A stretch of DNA of 52,410 nucleotides, taken from positions 45,749-98,158 of the forward strand of contig NZ_QWEI01000011.1 in the NCBI RefSeq assembly GCF_003515775.1, read 5' to 3'. Below are positions 27,221 to 36,339 of this stretch, one piece after another (position 1 is the first letter of the stretch; the number at the start of each line of letters is the position of its first letter). The stretch comes from Ureibacillus yapensis. Lineage in GTDB: Bacteria > Bacillota > Bacilli > Bacillales_A > Planococcaceae. Under the pieces are notes generated by a model. The model ran no database searches. It was not told the origin of the DNA and worked only from the letters and a program-made list of their open reading frames with translations. Made by a program: the position numbers and the translations under genes.

Positions 27221-27239
27221 ATTCGAAATATACAAGTAC

Positions 27240-28409
27240 TTAAAAAGGTTCTCGGCTTTTAAGCGGGCGATCATAGAAAATACAGGGAAGAATCGCAATA
27301 ACCAACATGGCCGATAAAATGTAAATCAGAATATTCATCCCATAAGTATCGACAACAATGCCCCCAAATAAAGGACCGATCATTCGGCCTACAGAGCCGA
27401 TGCCGTTCACGATTCCCTGGTAAGTGCCCCCCTTGCCTATTGGCGCTAAATTATTGGCAATTGTCGGGACTGCCGGCCAAACGAGAATTTCTCCAACTGT
27501 TAAAATCATCATCGAAATAGCAAACATTTTAAAGTCGCCTGCAAATAAAATAACGGTATACGAAAGCATCATAATAATCATGCCAACAACCAATTGGCCT
27601 TTGATTTGCTTTTCGAACTTCCTTACAAGCGGATTGATCAATGGCTGCAGTGTAATGATCAACACGCCGTTGATCGTCCATAGCAAGCTATATTGTTTCA
27701 AACTTATTCCGAGCTGTTGCATATAGGTCGACAGTGTTGACGGCCATTGCGAATAGCCAATCCATGTTAATAAAAATGCACTGCACAAAATAAGCAAGGC
27801 ATATAGTTGAACTCTTGATGCACCATTGTTGCTCTTTTCTTCTTTCTTGATTTTTTCAATTTTAGGTGCCATGTTGCGGTAAGTGAATGCAGCAATCAAT
27901 AGAAACACCACATACAATCCAAGATTGGATATAAATAAATAATCAAAACCAAAATCAGCGATTAGCCCCCCGAGAGCAGGACCAACCGCTACGCCTAAAT
28001 TTTGTGCAAGATAAATGGCGTTGAATCCTTTTCTCCCGCCTTCAGGCCAAACAGCCCCTACTAGAGCAAACATTACAGGAATTACTATCCCGCTGCCGAA
28101 CCCCATCAAAACCAAAAAATAAACATAATGCGGCCAGCCGTGCCAAATGGTTATGCCAATCAGCGCGACTACGGTAATAAAAATGCCCAACATGATGGAT
28201 CGATATCCACCCATTTTATCGAATAAATAGCCACCTGCCAAGTTTCCCAGTACAGTAGCTCCGGCATTCAACATTAACACAAATCCCGCTACCGATAAGG
28301 ATTGCCCTAAATGATCATGCATGTAAATGGTATTGAGCGGCCAGATAAACGAGCTTCCAGTAATGTTGATAAAAGCACCGATTACTAGCAGCCATACACT
28401 TTTAGGCAT
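27240..28409 (-). CDS. MFS transporter (YttB-like)
   Basis: The 389-residue major facilitator protein has twelve predicted membrane segments. It starts MPKSVWLLVIGAFINITGSS and shows the MFS loop 2-3 motif GGYLFDKMGGYRSIM and a central charged loop (KIEKIKKEEKSNN, about 190-205). The substrate cannot be predicted; related Bacillus proteins are annotated as putative efflux systems. The ATG at 28407-28409 follows GGAGG by 8 bases. The frame is open 31 codons further upstream but without a ribosome site. It is next to leuS, as I recall for B. subtilis yttB, so that is the likely counterpart. Confidence 0.85.
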   Translation of the reverse strand: MPKSVWLLVIGAFINITGSSFIWPLNTIYMHDHLGQSLSVAGFVLMLNAGATVLGNLAGGYLFDKMGGYRSIMLGIFITVVALIGITIWHGWPHYVYFLVLMGFGSGIVIPVMFALVGAVWPEGGRKGFNAIYLAQNLGVAVGPALGGLIADFGFDYLFISNLGLYVVFLLIAAFTYRNMAPKIEKIKKEEKSNNGASRVQLYALLILCSAFLLTWIGYSQWPSTLSTYMQQLGISLKQYSLLWTINGVLIITLQPLINPLVRKFEKQIKGQLVVGMIIMMLSYTVILFAGDFKMFAISMMILTVGEILVWPAVPTIANNLAPIGKGGTYQGIVNGIGSVGRMIGPLFGGIVVDTYGMNILIYILSAMLVIAILPCIFYDRPLKSREPF

Positions 28410-28573
28410 AAATAATTCCTCCAATAAAAAACTAACCTGTTCCAATACTATTGACAGATAGATAATATTAGTCCGTTCTTCAATAATTTTCAACAAAAAC
28501 AATTCCGACCTTATGCACAGGAACTACTCAGAATAATCGAAATTGTCAGGGTGGTTTTGAATCATCAAAGTGG

Positions 28574-28603
28574 TTGGTACAATGGCAATTCTCATGATAA
28601 AAT
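28574..28603 (+). promoter_or_regulatory. Promoter of ytqAB
   Basis: TTGGTA (28574-28579), an 18-base spacer and TAAAAT (28598-28603) preceded by TG form a plausible sigma-A promoter with extended -10. Confidence 0.5.
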
Positions 28604-28626
28604 GAAACATTGAGGAGTGAACAAAA

Positions 28627-29589
28627 ATGAATGATCAACAATTTCCCTTTCCTTCTGACGGGAAACGTTACTATACATGGAATCGCTATTTGCGCGATGA
28701 ATTTGGCAAAAAGGTTTACAAAGTCGCATTGGATGCAGGTTTCGATTGTCCCAACCGGGATGGCACCGTCGCTTTTGGAGGTTGTACATTCTGCAGCGCT
28801 GCAGGGAGCGGCGACTTCGCGGGAAATCGCGTCGATCCTATCCCGGTGCAATTCGAAAAAATCAAAGAAAAAATGCAGCATAAATGGAAAGATGGCTTAA
28901 CCATGGCCTATTTCCAAGCTTATACAAACACTCATGCACCATTGCATGTTTTAAAGGAAAAATTTGAAGCAGCACTTGCATGCGAGGGAGTTATGGGGCT
29001 GAGCATCGCTACGCGTCCAGACTGCTTGCCGGATGATGTTGTGGAATATTTAGCGGAATTGAATGAAAGAACGTACCTTTGGGTCGAACTGGGCTTGCAA
29101 ACGGTCCACGAAAAAACCGCGAATCTAATTAACCGCGCGCATGATTATGCAACCTACGTGGAAGGCGTTGAAAAGCTTCGCAAACATAATATTCGTATTG
29201 TTACCCACATTATCAACGGGCTGCCATTGGAAAACTACGATATGATGATGGAAACAGCAAGAGAAGTAGCAAAACTGGATGTTCAGGGAATCAAAATCCA
29301 CTTGCTGCATTTGTTAAAAGGAACGCCATTGGTAAAACAATACGAAAAAGGCATGCTCGAATTTCTCGAAAAAGACCAATATATCCAGCTTGTTGCAGAC
29401 CAACTGGAAATCATCCCGCCAGAAATGATTGTGCATCGCATCACGGGAGACGGTCCGATTGATCTAATGATCGGCCCTATGTGGAGCGTCAACAAATGGG
29501 AAGTACTGAACGGCATTGATGCTGAACTTGAACGCCGCGGCAGCTGGCAAGGAAAACTGTATGTTCCCTCCACAAACAAAATCGTCTAA
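28627..29589 (+). CDS. ytqA: Radical SAM protein YtqA (TIGR01212 family)
   Basis: The 320-residue product has the cluster cysteines in CPNRDGTVAFGGCTFC (about 39-54). This is the longer CxnCxxC spacing of the YtqA/YhcC family rather than plain CxxxCxxC. Other motifs are ATRPDCLPDD and ELGLQTVHEKT. From established work as I remember it, the B. subtilis protein (also called MnmL) acts on the wobble uridine of tRNA in the mnm5s2U pathway, upstream of YtqB. The next gene here is ytqB, 33 bases on, which fits that pairing. GAGGAG lies before the ATG. Confidence 0.9.
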   Translation: MNDQQFPFPSDGKRYYTWNRYLRDEFGKKVYKVALDAGFDCPNRDGTVAFGGCTFCSAAGSGDFAGNRVDPIPVQFEKIKEKMQHKWKDGLTMAYFQAYTNTHAPLHVLKEKFEAALACEGVMGLSIATRPDCLPDDVVEYLAELNERTYLWVELGLQTVHEKTANLINRAHDYATYVEGVEKLRKHNIRIVTHIINGLPLENYDMMMETAREVAKLDVQGIKIHLLHLLKGTPLVKQYEKGMLEFLEKDQYIQLVADQLEIIPPEMIVHRITGDGPIDLMIGPMWSVNKWEVLNGIDAELERRGSWQGKLYVPSTNKIV

Positions 29590-29622
29590 ACAGCACAATC
29601 AGTTCCTTAGGAGAATCAATAC

Positions 29623-30207
29623 ATGGTGAAATTACAGCGCGTTTTACAATATGCACAAACCCTTCTTTCCCAAGCGATCGAAAAAGGCGAAAGTGCTGTC
29701 GATGCGACTGCAGGCAATGGGCATGACACTTTATTTCTTGCGGAGCTAGCAGGCGAAAGTGGACATGTTTATGCTTTCGATATTCAGCAACAGGCCATAG
29801 AGGCGACAAAATATCGCCTGGCAGAACATAATATAAACAATGTCTCTCTTATATTGGATGGACACGAAAACGTTTCTAAATATGTCCAGCAGGAAATTGC
29901 CGGTGCCATCTTTAACCTCGGATATTTGCCCGGTGCGGATCATGAAATCGTGACCAAGGGAAATACCACGATAACTGCGATTGGGCAACTGCTTCAATTA
30001 TTAAAAATCGGCGGAATCATCGTTTTGGTTGTTTACCACGGCCATGAAGGCGGAAAAAGGGAGCGAGACGAAGTGCTGGAATTCGTCAGTTCGCTTCCCC
30101 AAAAAAATGTCCATGTTCTTCGTTATGAATTTATCAATCAAAAAAATGATCCGCCTTTTATCATCGCCCTTGAGAAAGTAAAACAACTGCCGATTGAGTC
30201 TGAGTAA
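29623..30207 (+). CDS. ytqB: SAM-dependent methyltransferase YtqB/MnmM
   Basis: The 194-residue class I methyltransferase has motif I DATAGNGHDTLFLA (about 27-40), then HVYAFDIQQQAIEAT, NLGYLPG (about 106) and VVYHGHEGG. YtqB of B. subtilis (MnmM) methylates 5-aminomethyl-2-thiouridine at the tRNA wobble position to give mnm5s2U. It forms an operon with ytqA. Its last codons are part of the stem of the transcription terminator (30185-30228), so the 3' end is doubly constrained. Confidence 0.88.
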   Translation: MVKLQRVLQYAQTLLSQAIEKGESAVDATAGNGHDTLFLAELAGESGHVYAFDIQQQAIEATKYRLAEHNINNVSLILDGHENVSKYVQQEIAGAIFNLGYLPGADHEIVTKGNTTITAIGQLLQLLKIGGIIVLVVYHGHEGGKRERDEVLEFVSSLPQKNVHVLRYEFINQKNDPPFIIALEKVKQLPIESE

Positions 30208-30233
30208 TTCCAGATTCAATCGGCAGTTTTCTT
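30185..30233 (+). terminator. Terminator of ytqAB, overlapping the coding end
   Basis: A perfect 13-bp stem (30185-30197 with 30216-30228) has the ytqB stop codon in the loop and is followed by TTCTTTTT. The mirror side also has an AAAACA stretch before the symporter stop on the other strand. Confidence 0.88.
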
Positions 30234-30245
30234 TTTAACTTAGAA

Positions 30246-31766
30246 TTAATTTTTCCCTACTAATTCTTTGTCTTTTTCAGAGGTTGGCGTCTCAGCTGAA
30301 GCTTTATTATTAGCTTCTTGTTCTAATTTTCTCTCAATCCAGTAATTTGCATCTTTAATCCCTAATTTTTCTGGATCAAAGACTGGATCTAATCCTTGTT
30401 TTCTTTGTTTCTCATAATCTTTCAATGCTATAATCGTCGGTTTACTTATAAATAACATCGCTACAATGTTAACCCAAACCATTAATCCGAGACCTACATC
30501 CCCTAATGCCCATGCTAAATCCGATGTTCTTACAGTACCGAAGAAGATTGCAGCCAACAATCCAATTTTCAGTACCCAGGTTGCGATTTTTTCTTTTGCT
30601 CCTCCAAATAGATAGGAGACATTGGTTTCGGCGATATAGTAATAAGCCATGATTGTTGTAAAAGCAAAGAAGAATAAGGCAAATGCAACAAATATGGCCC
30701 CAAAATTATTCAATGATGGGAATGCTGAAGATACAGCCAGTTGTGTAAAGTCAGAATAAGTTGCTCCTGGGACATTCTCAACCATCATTTGTCCATCGGA
30801 AGAATTGACTTGTACATTATATTGCCCTGTAAATAGAATCATTAAAGCTGTTGCTGTACAAATTAACATTGTATCGATATAAATGGAAGCAGTTTGTACT
30901 AACCCTTGTTTTACAGGATGCGAAACTTCCGCAGCCGCCGCCGGGTGAGCGCCCGTTCCTTGACCTGCTTCGTTGGCGTACAGGGCACGTTTTACTCCCC
31001 AAGCAATTGCAGCACCGAGCATTCCACTGAATGTTGCGTCCAGGTTAAATGCACTTTTAAAAATTAAAACAAAAACGGCAGGCACATCTTGTATATTGAT
31101 AATAATGATGATAAGTGCCATTAACACATATGCTGCCGCCATAAAAGGAACAATAACTTCAGCTGCATTGGCAATACGCTTTACGCCGCCTATGATAATG
31201 AACCCTATGATTCCCACCGTAATTAATCCCATAACCCATGGTGGAATGCCAAATGCCACATTCATTGTACTTGCAATGGCATTCGATTGAACACCCGGCA
31301 TCAGAATCGCCATTGCCAAGATTGCTGCAATTGCAAAGATGATTCCCAAAGCCCTAATTCCGGTACCTTTTTCAATATAAAATGCTGGACCACCACGATA
31401 CTGGCCGTTTTTCTTTTCTTTATAAATTTGTGCCAAAGTTGATTCCACGAATGCTGAAGATGCCCCAATCATCCCCGTAATCCACATCCAAAATACCGCA
31501 CCTGGACCACCAAACGCGATTGCGGAGGCAGTACCGATAATATTTCCTGTACCAATTCGTCCTGATAATGCGATAGCTAAAGCTTGGAATGAAGATACTC
31601 CTGCTTCTGATTTTTCACCGCTAAACATTAAAATAAACATTTCTTTAATTTGACGAACTTGTACAAATCTTGTGAGTATTGAAAAAAACAAACCGGCTGC
31701 TAAAATTCCATATACCGTAACCGAACTCCAAAGAACTCCATTAAGCCAACTTACAATCCCCTCCAT
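30246..31766 (-). CDS. Alanine/glycine:cation symporter (AGCS family)
   Basis: The 506-residue membrane protein is of the sodium:alanine symporter family (AlsT/DagA type), with about eleven membrane helices. It has the family blocks SSFQALAIALSGRIGTGNIIG (about 57-77) and ANEAGQGTGAHPAAAAEV (about 265). The charged tail after residue 430 is cytoplasmic. It would import alanine or glycine with sodium or protons. An AAGGGGTGG site precedes the ATG. It is monocistronic. The nearest relatives in B. subtilis include YtnA/AlsT-type paralogues; I do not assign a symbol. Confidence 0.92.
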   Translation of the reverse strand: MEGIVSWLNGVLWSSVTVYGILAAGLFFSILTRFVQVRQIKEMFILMFSGEKSEAGVSSFQALAIALSGRIGTGNIIGTASAIAFGGPGAVFWMWITGMIGASSAFVESTLAQIYKEKKNGQYRGGPAFYIEKGTGIRALGIIFAIAAILAMAILMPGVQSNAIASTMNVAFGIPPWVMGLITVGIIGFIIIGGVKRIANAAEVIVPFMAAAYVLMALIIIIINIQDVPAVFVLIFKSAFNLDATFSGMLGAAIAWGVKRALYANEAGQGTGAHPAAAAEVSHPVKQGLVQTASIYIDTMLICTATALMILFTGQYNVQVNSSDGQMMVENVPGATYSDFTQLAVSSAFPSLNNFGAIFVAFALFFFAFTTIMAYYYIAETNVSYLFGGAKEKIATWVLKIGLLAAIFFGTVRTSDLAWALGDVGLGLMVWVNIVAMLFISKPTIIALKDYEKQRKQGLDPVFDPEKLGIKDANYWIERKLEQEANNKASAETPTSEKDKELVGKN

Positions 31767-31904
31767 AAATCCACCCCTTCAATAATTTTAATAATTATAA
31801 TATTCTATATATTACCTAAACTAGAAACAGTTAGCAAGACGGTTTCTAGCAAATAATATGAAATATTTTCTATTTTCAGAATAATGAAAGGGTGATTTTT
31901 ATTA

Positions 31905-31942
31905 AAAAATGGACTACCTTATTGATACAAATAAGATAGTCC
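31905..31942 (-). terminator. Terminator after the YtpA-like gene
   Basis: GGACTA and TTATT (31911-31923) pair with AATAAG and TAGTCC (31930-31942); on the minus strand the stem is followed by six T residues. Confidence 0.8.
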
Positions 31943-31953
31943 AAAAAAATTTA

Positions 31954-32754
31954 TTAAATTATATAACCCAACGAGCGAATTACGTTGTTAATAAAATCTT
32001 TTTCATACATAAAAATTTCTTCGCGTTCGTTATCATGATACACATTATGGCAGCTAGCCTGCCACTCTTTATATTGAATTTCCGTTGAGTTTTGATGAAA
32101 CAGCCAGTTGCGTGCCACAGCCGGATCTGTAATTTGATCTTGTTTTGCTGATATGAGCAAAATCGGCAAAGACAAAACCCCTTCCTTTTCGGAAGTAATA
32201 TTCTTCATCAGGTTCATCACATCTTTATACCAGCGCACGGTTACATTGGAATGATAAGGGATATGATCCGACATTTCCTGATAGCCTTCATTATTGCTCG
32301 TCAATAACTTTTTGTCGATTTTCAGCGAGATTTTTTTGCCTGATGGAATCGTTCCTAAACTCGTCATGGCATTGGTTAATAAATTGGCCGTTTTTTTCAA
32401 GTTCATCCACGGAGATGTCAAAATCACTCCCGCGCATTCCATTGTATTTTTCTTTAAAAACTGGATTGCCAACGTGGCACCCAAACCATGTCCCAACATA
32501 AATACAGGCAGTTGATAAACCAACGCATTCTGCATTAGTTTCTTGATGAACTCTAAATATTCGGCAATATCTTCATCATGAAGCTTGGCATATTTCAGGT
32601 TTTTCCCATGCCCGGGCAAATCGCCCATAATGACCGTATAGCCTTCTGTTCGAAGCTTTTCAATAAGCCATGCGTACCATTCATGATGTTCGAATGCGCT
32701 ATGTATAATAACGACAACTGCTTTCGCTTGTCCTTCCGCTTCCCATTTCCACAT
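31954..32754 (-). CDS. ytpA: YtpA-like alpha/beta hydrolase lacking the nucleophile serine
   Basis: The 266-residue product follows the lysophospholipase/monoglyceride lipase plan of B. subtilis YtpA: MWKWEAEGQAKAVVVIIHSAFEHHEW, GYTVIMGDLPGHG, then the nucleophile elbow. Here the elbow reads MLGHGLGATLA instead of the usual GHSMGG, so glycine stands where the catalytic serine belongs. The codon is GGT and the reading frame is clean on both sides. The Asp (SAKQDQITD) and a late His (SCHN) of the triad remain. It may be a pseudoenzyme. The ATG at 32752-32754 follows AGGAGG by 7 bases. It is divergent from ytoA. Confidence 0.82.
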   Translation of the reverse strand: MWKWEAEGQAKAVVVIIHSAFEHHEWYAWLIEKLRTEGYTVIMGDLPGHGKNLKYAKLHDEDIAEYLEFIKKLMQNALVYQLPVFMLGHGLGATLAIQFLKKNTMECAGVILTSPWMNLKKTANLLTNAMTSLGTIPSGKKISLKIDKKLLTSNNEGYQEMSDHIPYHSNVTVRWYKDVMNLMKNITSEKEGVLSLPILLISAKQDQITDPAVARNWLFHQNSTEIQYKEWQASCHNVYHDNEREEIFMYEKDFINNVIRSLGYII

Positions 32755-32867
32755 ACATGCCCCTCCTGACTGAATGCGAGTGGGTAAATATACCAATCGT
32801 TTTTCATTCTACACTTAATTTGATAGGATAATAATATATATATTACTTAGAAACGAGGAGATTTTCG

Positions 32868-33380
32868 ATGATTTACCCTTTTAAAGATAAAAATCCGAAA
32901 ATAGACCCATCTGTTTATATCGCAGACCATGCAGTCGTGACTGGCGATGTCACTATTGGCGAGGATACTACCATATGGTTCAATACCGTTATCCGAGGGG
33001 ATGTGGCGCCTACCATCATCGGCAAACGCTGCAGCATCCAGGATTTGAGCTGCATCCATCAAAGCCCTGATAATCCCGTTATTATCGAAGACGATGTAAC
33101 GATTGGCCACCAAGTGACTTTGCATGGATGTGTGATTCGAAACAATGCGCTGGTCGGGATGGGTTCCATTATACTGGATGGTGCCGAAGTTGGGGAAGGT
33201 GCATTTATTGGTGCAGGCAGTCTAGTGCCCCCCGGCAAAAAAATCCCTCCGAACAGCTTGGCAATGGGCAGACCCGCAAAAGTGGTTCGGGAAGTAACAC
33301 CCGAAGATCGCGAAGATATGGATCGAATTCTTCATGAATATGTGGAAAAAGGACGATATTATAAATCACTTCAAAAATGA
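32868..33380 (+). CDS. ytoA: YtoA, gamma-class carbonic anhydrase family hexapeptide protein
   Basis: The 170-residue left-handed beta-helix protein is built of hexapeptide repeats (VVTGDVTIGEDTTIWFNTVIR onward, to about 150). The zinc histidines of gamma carbonic anhydrases are present: one in SCIHQSPD (about 64) and two in TIGHQVTLHGC (about 82-87). A short C-terminal helix follows. Many family members bind metal without proven anhydrase activity. CGAGGAG lies before the ATG. A perfect hairpin terminator follows the stop. Confidence 0.92.
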   Translation: MIYPFKDKNPKIDPSVYIADHAVVTGDVTIGEDTTIWFNTVIRGDVAPTIIGKRCSIQDLSCIHQSPDNPVIIEDDVTIGHQVTLHGCVIRNNALVGMGSIILDGAEVGEGAFIGAGSLVPPGKKIPPNSLAMGRPAKVVREVTPEDREDMDRILHEYVEKGRYYKSLQK

Positions 33381-33412
33381 TTAACATATTGCCGGGATAT
33401 TTTTTTAGAGAT

Positions 33413-33446
33413 AAAAAGTACAATTCGAATGTGAATTGTACTTTTT
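33413..33446 (+). terminator. Terminator after ytoA
   Basis: A perfect 14-bp stem (33413-33426 with 33433-33446) has a 6-base loop and ends in five T residues plus a further T-rich stretch. Confidence 0.92.
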
Positions 33447-33540
33447 CGCTTTTTTCGTGTATTAACTTATTGCAAGTAGAATACCATCAAGTCTAAAAAC
33501 ATGTAATGAGCTAAGGGAGTTTACAAGCAGTGCTATCGAA

Positions 33541-33874
33541 GACTCAGATGCAGGAAGTCTGCTTGTGCCAGTCGATGAGACGGCTCTCATAGACTCAAGA
33601 GCATCAACTTCGCTTGACGAGTCCATGGCAAGGGCTCTCGTAGACTCTAGAACCTCAAATCCCCTTGACCCAGTCTATGACAAGGGCTCTCATAGACTCG
33701 AGTACCTCAAATCCCCTTGATCCAGTCCATGACAAGGGCTCTCGTAGACTTAAAAGCATCAATTCCGTTTGCCGAGTCCACGACAAACATGCTCGGAGAC
33801 TTAATAGGTTAAAATTCGCTTCTGCCAGTCCATGAGAAGTACACTTAAGAGACGCAGAAGCACAACATCTGCCT
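33541..33874. repeat. Tandem array of six 51-52 bp hairpin units
   Basis: Units start at 33541, 33592, 33643, 33695, 33747 and 33798, each beginning GACT and ending near GCTCTCATA or GCTCTCGTA, with a partial unit from about 33849. Spacing is 51, 51, 52, 52, 51 and 51. Across each junction AGTCxATGA pairs with TCATAGACT or TCGTAGACT around a loop close to CAAGGGCTC; the pairing is perfect at 33672-33698 and near-perfect elsewhere. The units differ by up to about a third, so the array is old. It lies between two convergent terminators and has no open frame across units because of the 51/52 alternation. Confidence 0.88.
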
Positions 33875-33889
33875 TTTCACTTTCTGCGC

Positions 33890-33927
33890 AAAAAAATGAG
33901 TTGCCCAAGTGAGGCAACTCATTTTTT
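33890..33927 (-). terminator. Terminator after the acyltransferase gene
   Basis: AATGAGTTGCC pairs with GGCAACTCATT (loop CAAGTGA), flanked by A residues and T residues; it directly adjoins the acyltransferase stop. Confidence 0.92.
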
Positions 33928-35016
33928 CTATGCTTTCTTTCGAACTGTACCGAAAAGGAGCCATGAATATTTGAAATAACGGGTTATCAGCTCTACGGTA
34001 ATCACAGAGAAAATTAACCCCGATAAAAATAGCCCCAGGTTGAATAAGTGGTATCCTGGATCTTGCGGCGCCATCGGAATCATGCGATAAATCAATAAGA
34101 AAAATGGATGGATTAAATAAACGCCGAACGATACTTCTCCAAGATACAATAAGACGTTTCTTACCTTTTCATTTAATTTATCATAAACGATAAAAGCAAA
34201 TCCAAATATGAATAATGCAGCAAAATAGGTGTATGCATTCCACAGCAGCTCATAAACCAGTGAATCATATGAACCCAGCCCTACCCTTGTCAAATACATT
34301 ACATAGACATAAGCAAAGCCTGTACCCAACCACAACAACGTAATCAGGTGTCTCTTGTTCGTTTTCAAGAAGGCACGGTATTGATCAAAATACATCCCCA
34401 AATAGATTCCCAGGAAATAATAAGACATATAGGAAAGGGAGATGCTTCCTTTTAAAGAAATCTGGAAATATTGATTGTTTAATAACACGAATGCCCACTG
34501 AATAAATATTCCGATGAAGATGGAGTATTTTGAGAACCATTTAAATTTCTGGGCCAAATACAGCACAAGTGGAAAGATTAAGTATAATTGAATACTGATA
34601 AATACAAAGTATAAGTGGGTATATGCTTTACCAGTCAATACTTTTTTCGTAAAAATTTTAACTGCTTCCATAAAACTATAATCGTAATAAAGATAAACAG
34701 TTAATGAAAAATAAAACAAAGAAAAGAGCAAATACGGAATAATGATATACAAAAAGCGTTTCTTGTAAAAACGGGCCAGCATTTTTTTCGTGATTTCCCG
34801 GTTTGCATAATTGTAAAACAACACAAAGCTGCTCAAGAAAATAAAGGTTGGTGTCCCGTATTTAAAGAAAATATTCAAGAAGTTATAAAAAGGATAACTT
34901 CTGCTAACAGTCGGCAAATCCACTGTGATAAAAGACGTGGAATGCACAAAAAGTACACCGATAATGGCAATTGCCCGTACAATTCCCAATTGGTCTAATT
35001 TTTCTTTTTTTAACAT
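33928..35016 (-). CDS. Membrane acyltransferase, acyltransferase-3 family
   Basis: The 362-residue membrane protein has about ten helices. The N-terminus has the family pattern RAIAIIGVLFVHSTSF with the catalytic-type His (about 25), followed by GTPTFIFLSSFVLFYNY and a basic RFYKKRFLYIIIPYLLF. The C-terminal YLGEVSFGVYLIHPFFL is also typical. Enzymes of this type O-acetylate surface sugars or peptidoglycan, but this one lacks the SGNH domain of OatA. The acceptor is unknown. AGAAGGTTC precedes the ATG. It is monocistronic between metK and the hairpin array. Confidence 0.9.
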   Translation of the reverse strand: MLKKEKLDQLGIVRAIAIIGVLFVHSTSFITVDLPTVSRSYPFYNFLNIFFKYGTPTFIFLSSFVLFYNYANREITKKMLARFYKKRFLYIIIPYLLFSLFYFSLTVYLYYDYSFMEAVKIFTKKVLTGKAYTHLYFVFISIQLYLIFPLVLYLAQKFKWFSKYSIFIGIFIQWAFVLLNNQYFQISLKGSISLSYMSYYFLGIYLGMYFDQYRAFLKTNKRHLITLLWLGTGFAYVYVMYLTRVGLGSYDSLVYELLWNAYTYFAALFIFGFAFIVYDKLNEKVRNVLLYLGEVSFGVYLIHPFFLLIYRMIPMAPQDPGYHLFNLGLFLSGLIFSVITVELITRYFKYSWLLFGTVRKKA

Positions 35017-35089
35017 AAGTGAACCTTCTATTCTAAATAAAGTTGAATTTCATTTCCATGTTAATAGAAAACCGTAAACAATTGTACCA

Positions 35090-35133
35090 TATAAATAAAA
35101 TACAGATTGGAAATGGCTCCAATCTGCTATTTT
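35090..35133 (-). terminator. Terminator after metK
   Basis: AAAATACAGATTGG (35097-35110) pairs with CCAATCTGCTATTTT (35119-35133) with one bulge; on the minus strand it ends in TATTTTATTT. Confidence 0.82.
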
Positions 35134-35142
35134 ATGGTCATA

Positions 35143-36339
35143 TTAGAGACCAGCTTTTTCTTTTAAAAGTGGTGCAATATCTGTACTTTCCCATGGTACA
35201 TCCAGGTCAGTGCGGCCGAAATGGCCATATGCTGCAGTTTGTTTGTAGATTGGTCTACGCAAGTCAAGCATCTTGATAATGCCAGCCGGACGTAAATCAA
35301 ATAATTCACTAACCCACTCGACAAGCTGCTCTTCTCTTACTTTTCCCGTGCCAAACGTATCGATGGAAATGGAAACTGGACGCGCAACCCCGATCGCATA
35401 AGCCAACTGTACTTCCGCACGATCAGCCAAACCTGCAGCGACAATGTTTTTCGCCACGTATCTTGCTGCGTATGCTGCAGAGCGGTCTACTTTTGTTGGA
35501 TCTTTCCCCGAGAAGGCACCGCCGCCATGGCGTGCATAGCCACCGTACGTATCAACAATAATTTTTCGGCCCGTTAATCCTGCATCCCCTTTTGGTCCGC
35601 CAATCACAAAACGGCCAGTCGGATTGATGAAATATTTTGTTTTTTCATCAATCAGCTCCATAGGAACCACTTGATTAATCACTTTTTCTTTCAAATCTTC
35701 CTGGATTGTTTCCAATGTTACTTCTTCGTCATGTTGGGTAGAAATAACAATAGTATCGATTCGAACAGGATGGTTGTGTTCATCATATTCTACCGTTACT
35801 TGAGTTTTGCCATCCGGCCGCAAATAAGGAATTTCCTTTGATTTGCGAACTTCCGCTAAACGTCTGGATAATCTATGCGCCAAACTGATTGGCAAAGGCA
35901 TTAACTCAGGCGTTTCGTTGCAAGCAAATCCAAACATCAATCCTTGGTCGCCCGCTCCGATCGCTTCAATGTCTTCATCGGACATGGATCCTTCACGCGC
36001 TTCCAGGGCTTGGTCAACTCCCAACGCGATATCAGGCGATTGTTCGCCAATAGCAGTCAAGACTGCCAGGTTTTCAGCATCCAAGCCATATTTCCCGCGA
36101 GTATATCCAATTTCTTTCACCGTGTTGCGTACGACACTTTGGATATCCACGTAAGTTGAAGTTGTAATTTCGCCGGCCACTAATACCAACCCGGTCGTAA
36201 CGGTTGTTTCACAAGCAACACGGGCATTTGGATCTTCGGTTAAAATCGCATCTAAGATGGCATCGGAAATTTGGTCACAAATTTTATCAGGATGCCCTTC
36301 TGTTACACTTTCTGATGTAAACAGTCGACGGTCTGTCAT
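35143..36339 (-). CDS. metK: S-adenosylmethionine synthetase
   Basis: The 398-residue product makes S-adenosylmethionine from methionine and ATP. Signatures: the ATP-binding [16 protein letters not shown] (about 13-28), [12 protein letters not shown] (about 119) and the P-loop-like [17 protein letters not shown] (about 258). The length is normal. The ATG at 36337-36339 follows AGGAGG by 7 bases; 22 further upstream codons are open but lack a ribosome site. It is under a SAM-I riboswitch and divergent from pckA, as in B. subtilis. Confidence 0.97.
   Translation of the reverse strand: MTDRRLFTSESVTEGHPDKICDQISDAILDAILTEDPNARVACETTVTTGLVLVAGEITTSTYVDIQSVVRNTVKEIGYTRGKYGLDAENLAVLTAIGEQSPDIALGVDQALEAREGSMSDEDIEAIGAGDQGLMFGFACNETPELMPLPISLAHRLSRRLAEVRKSKEIPYLRPDGKTQVTVEYDEHNHPVRIDTIVISTQHDEEVTLETIQEDLKEKVINQVVPMELIDEKTKYFINPTGRFVIGGPKGDAGLTGRKIIVDTYGGYARHGGGAFSGKDPTKVDRSAAYAARYVAKNIVAAGLADRAEVQLAYAIGVARPVSISIDTFGTGKVREEQLVEWVSELFDLRPAGIIKMLDLRRPIYKQTAAYGHFGRTDLDVPWESTDIAPLLKEKAGL

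Noticed and set aside
28546..28881. Minus-strand frame overlapping the start of ytqA
   Set aside because: Covers the ytqA promoter and radical SAM motif on the other strand; no homology pattern seen.
33541..33874. CRISPR array
   Set aside because: Units are contiguous degenerate repeats with no constant repeat/unique spacer alternation, and no cas gene is in the window.
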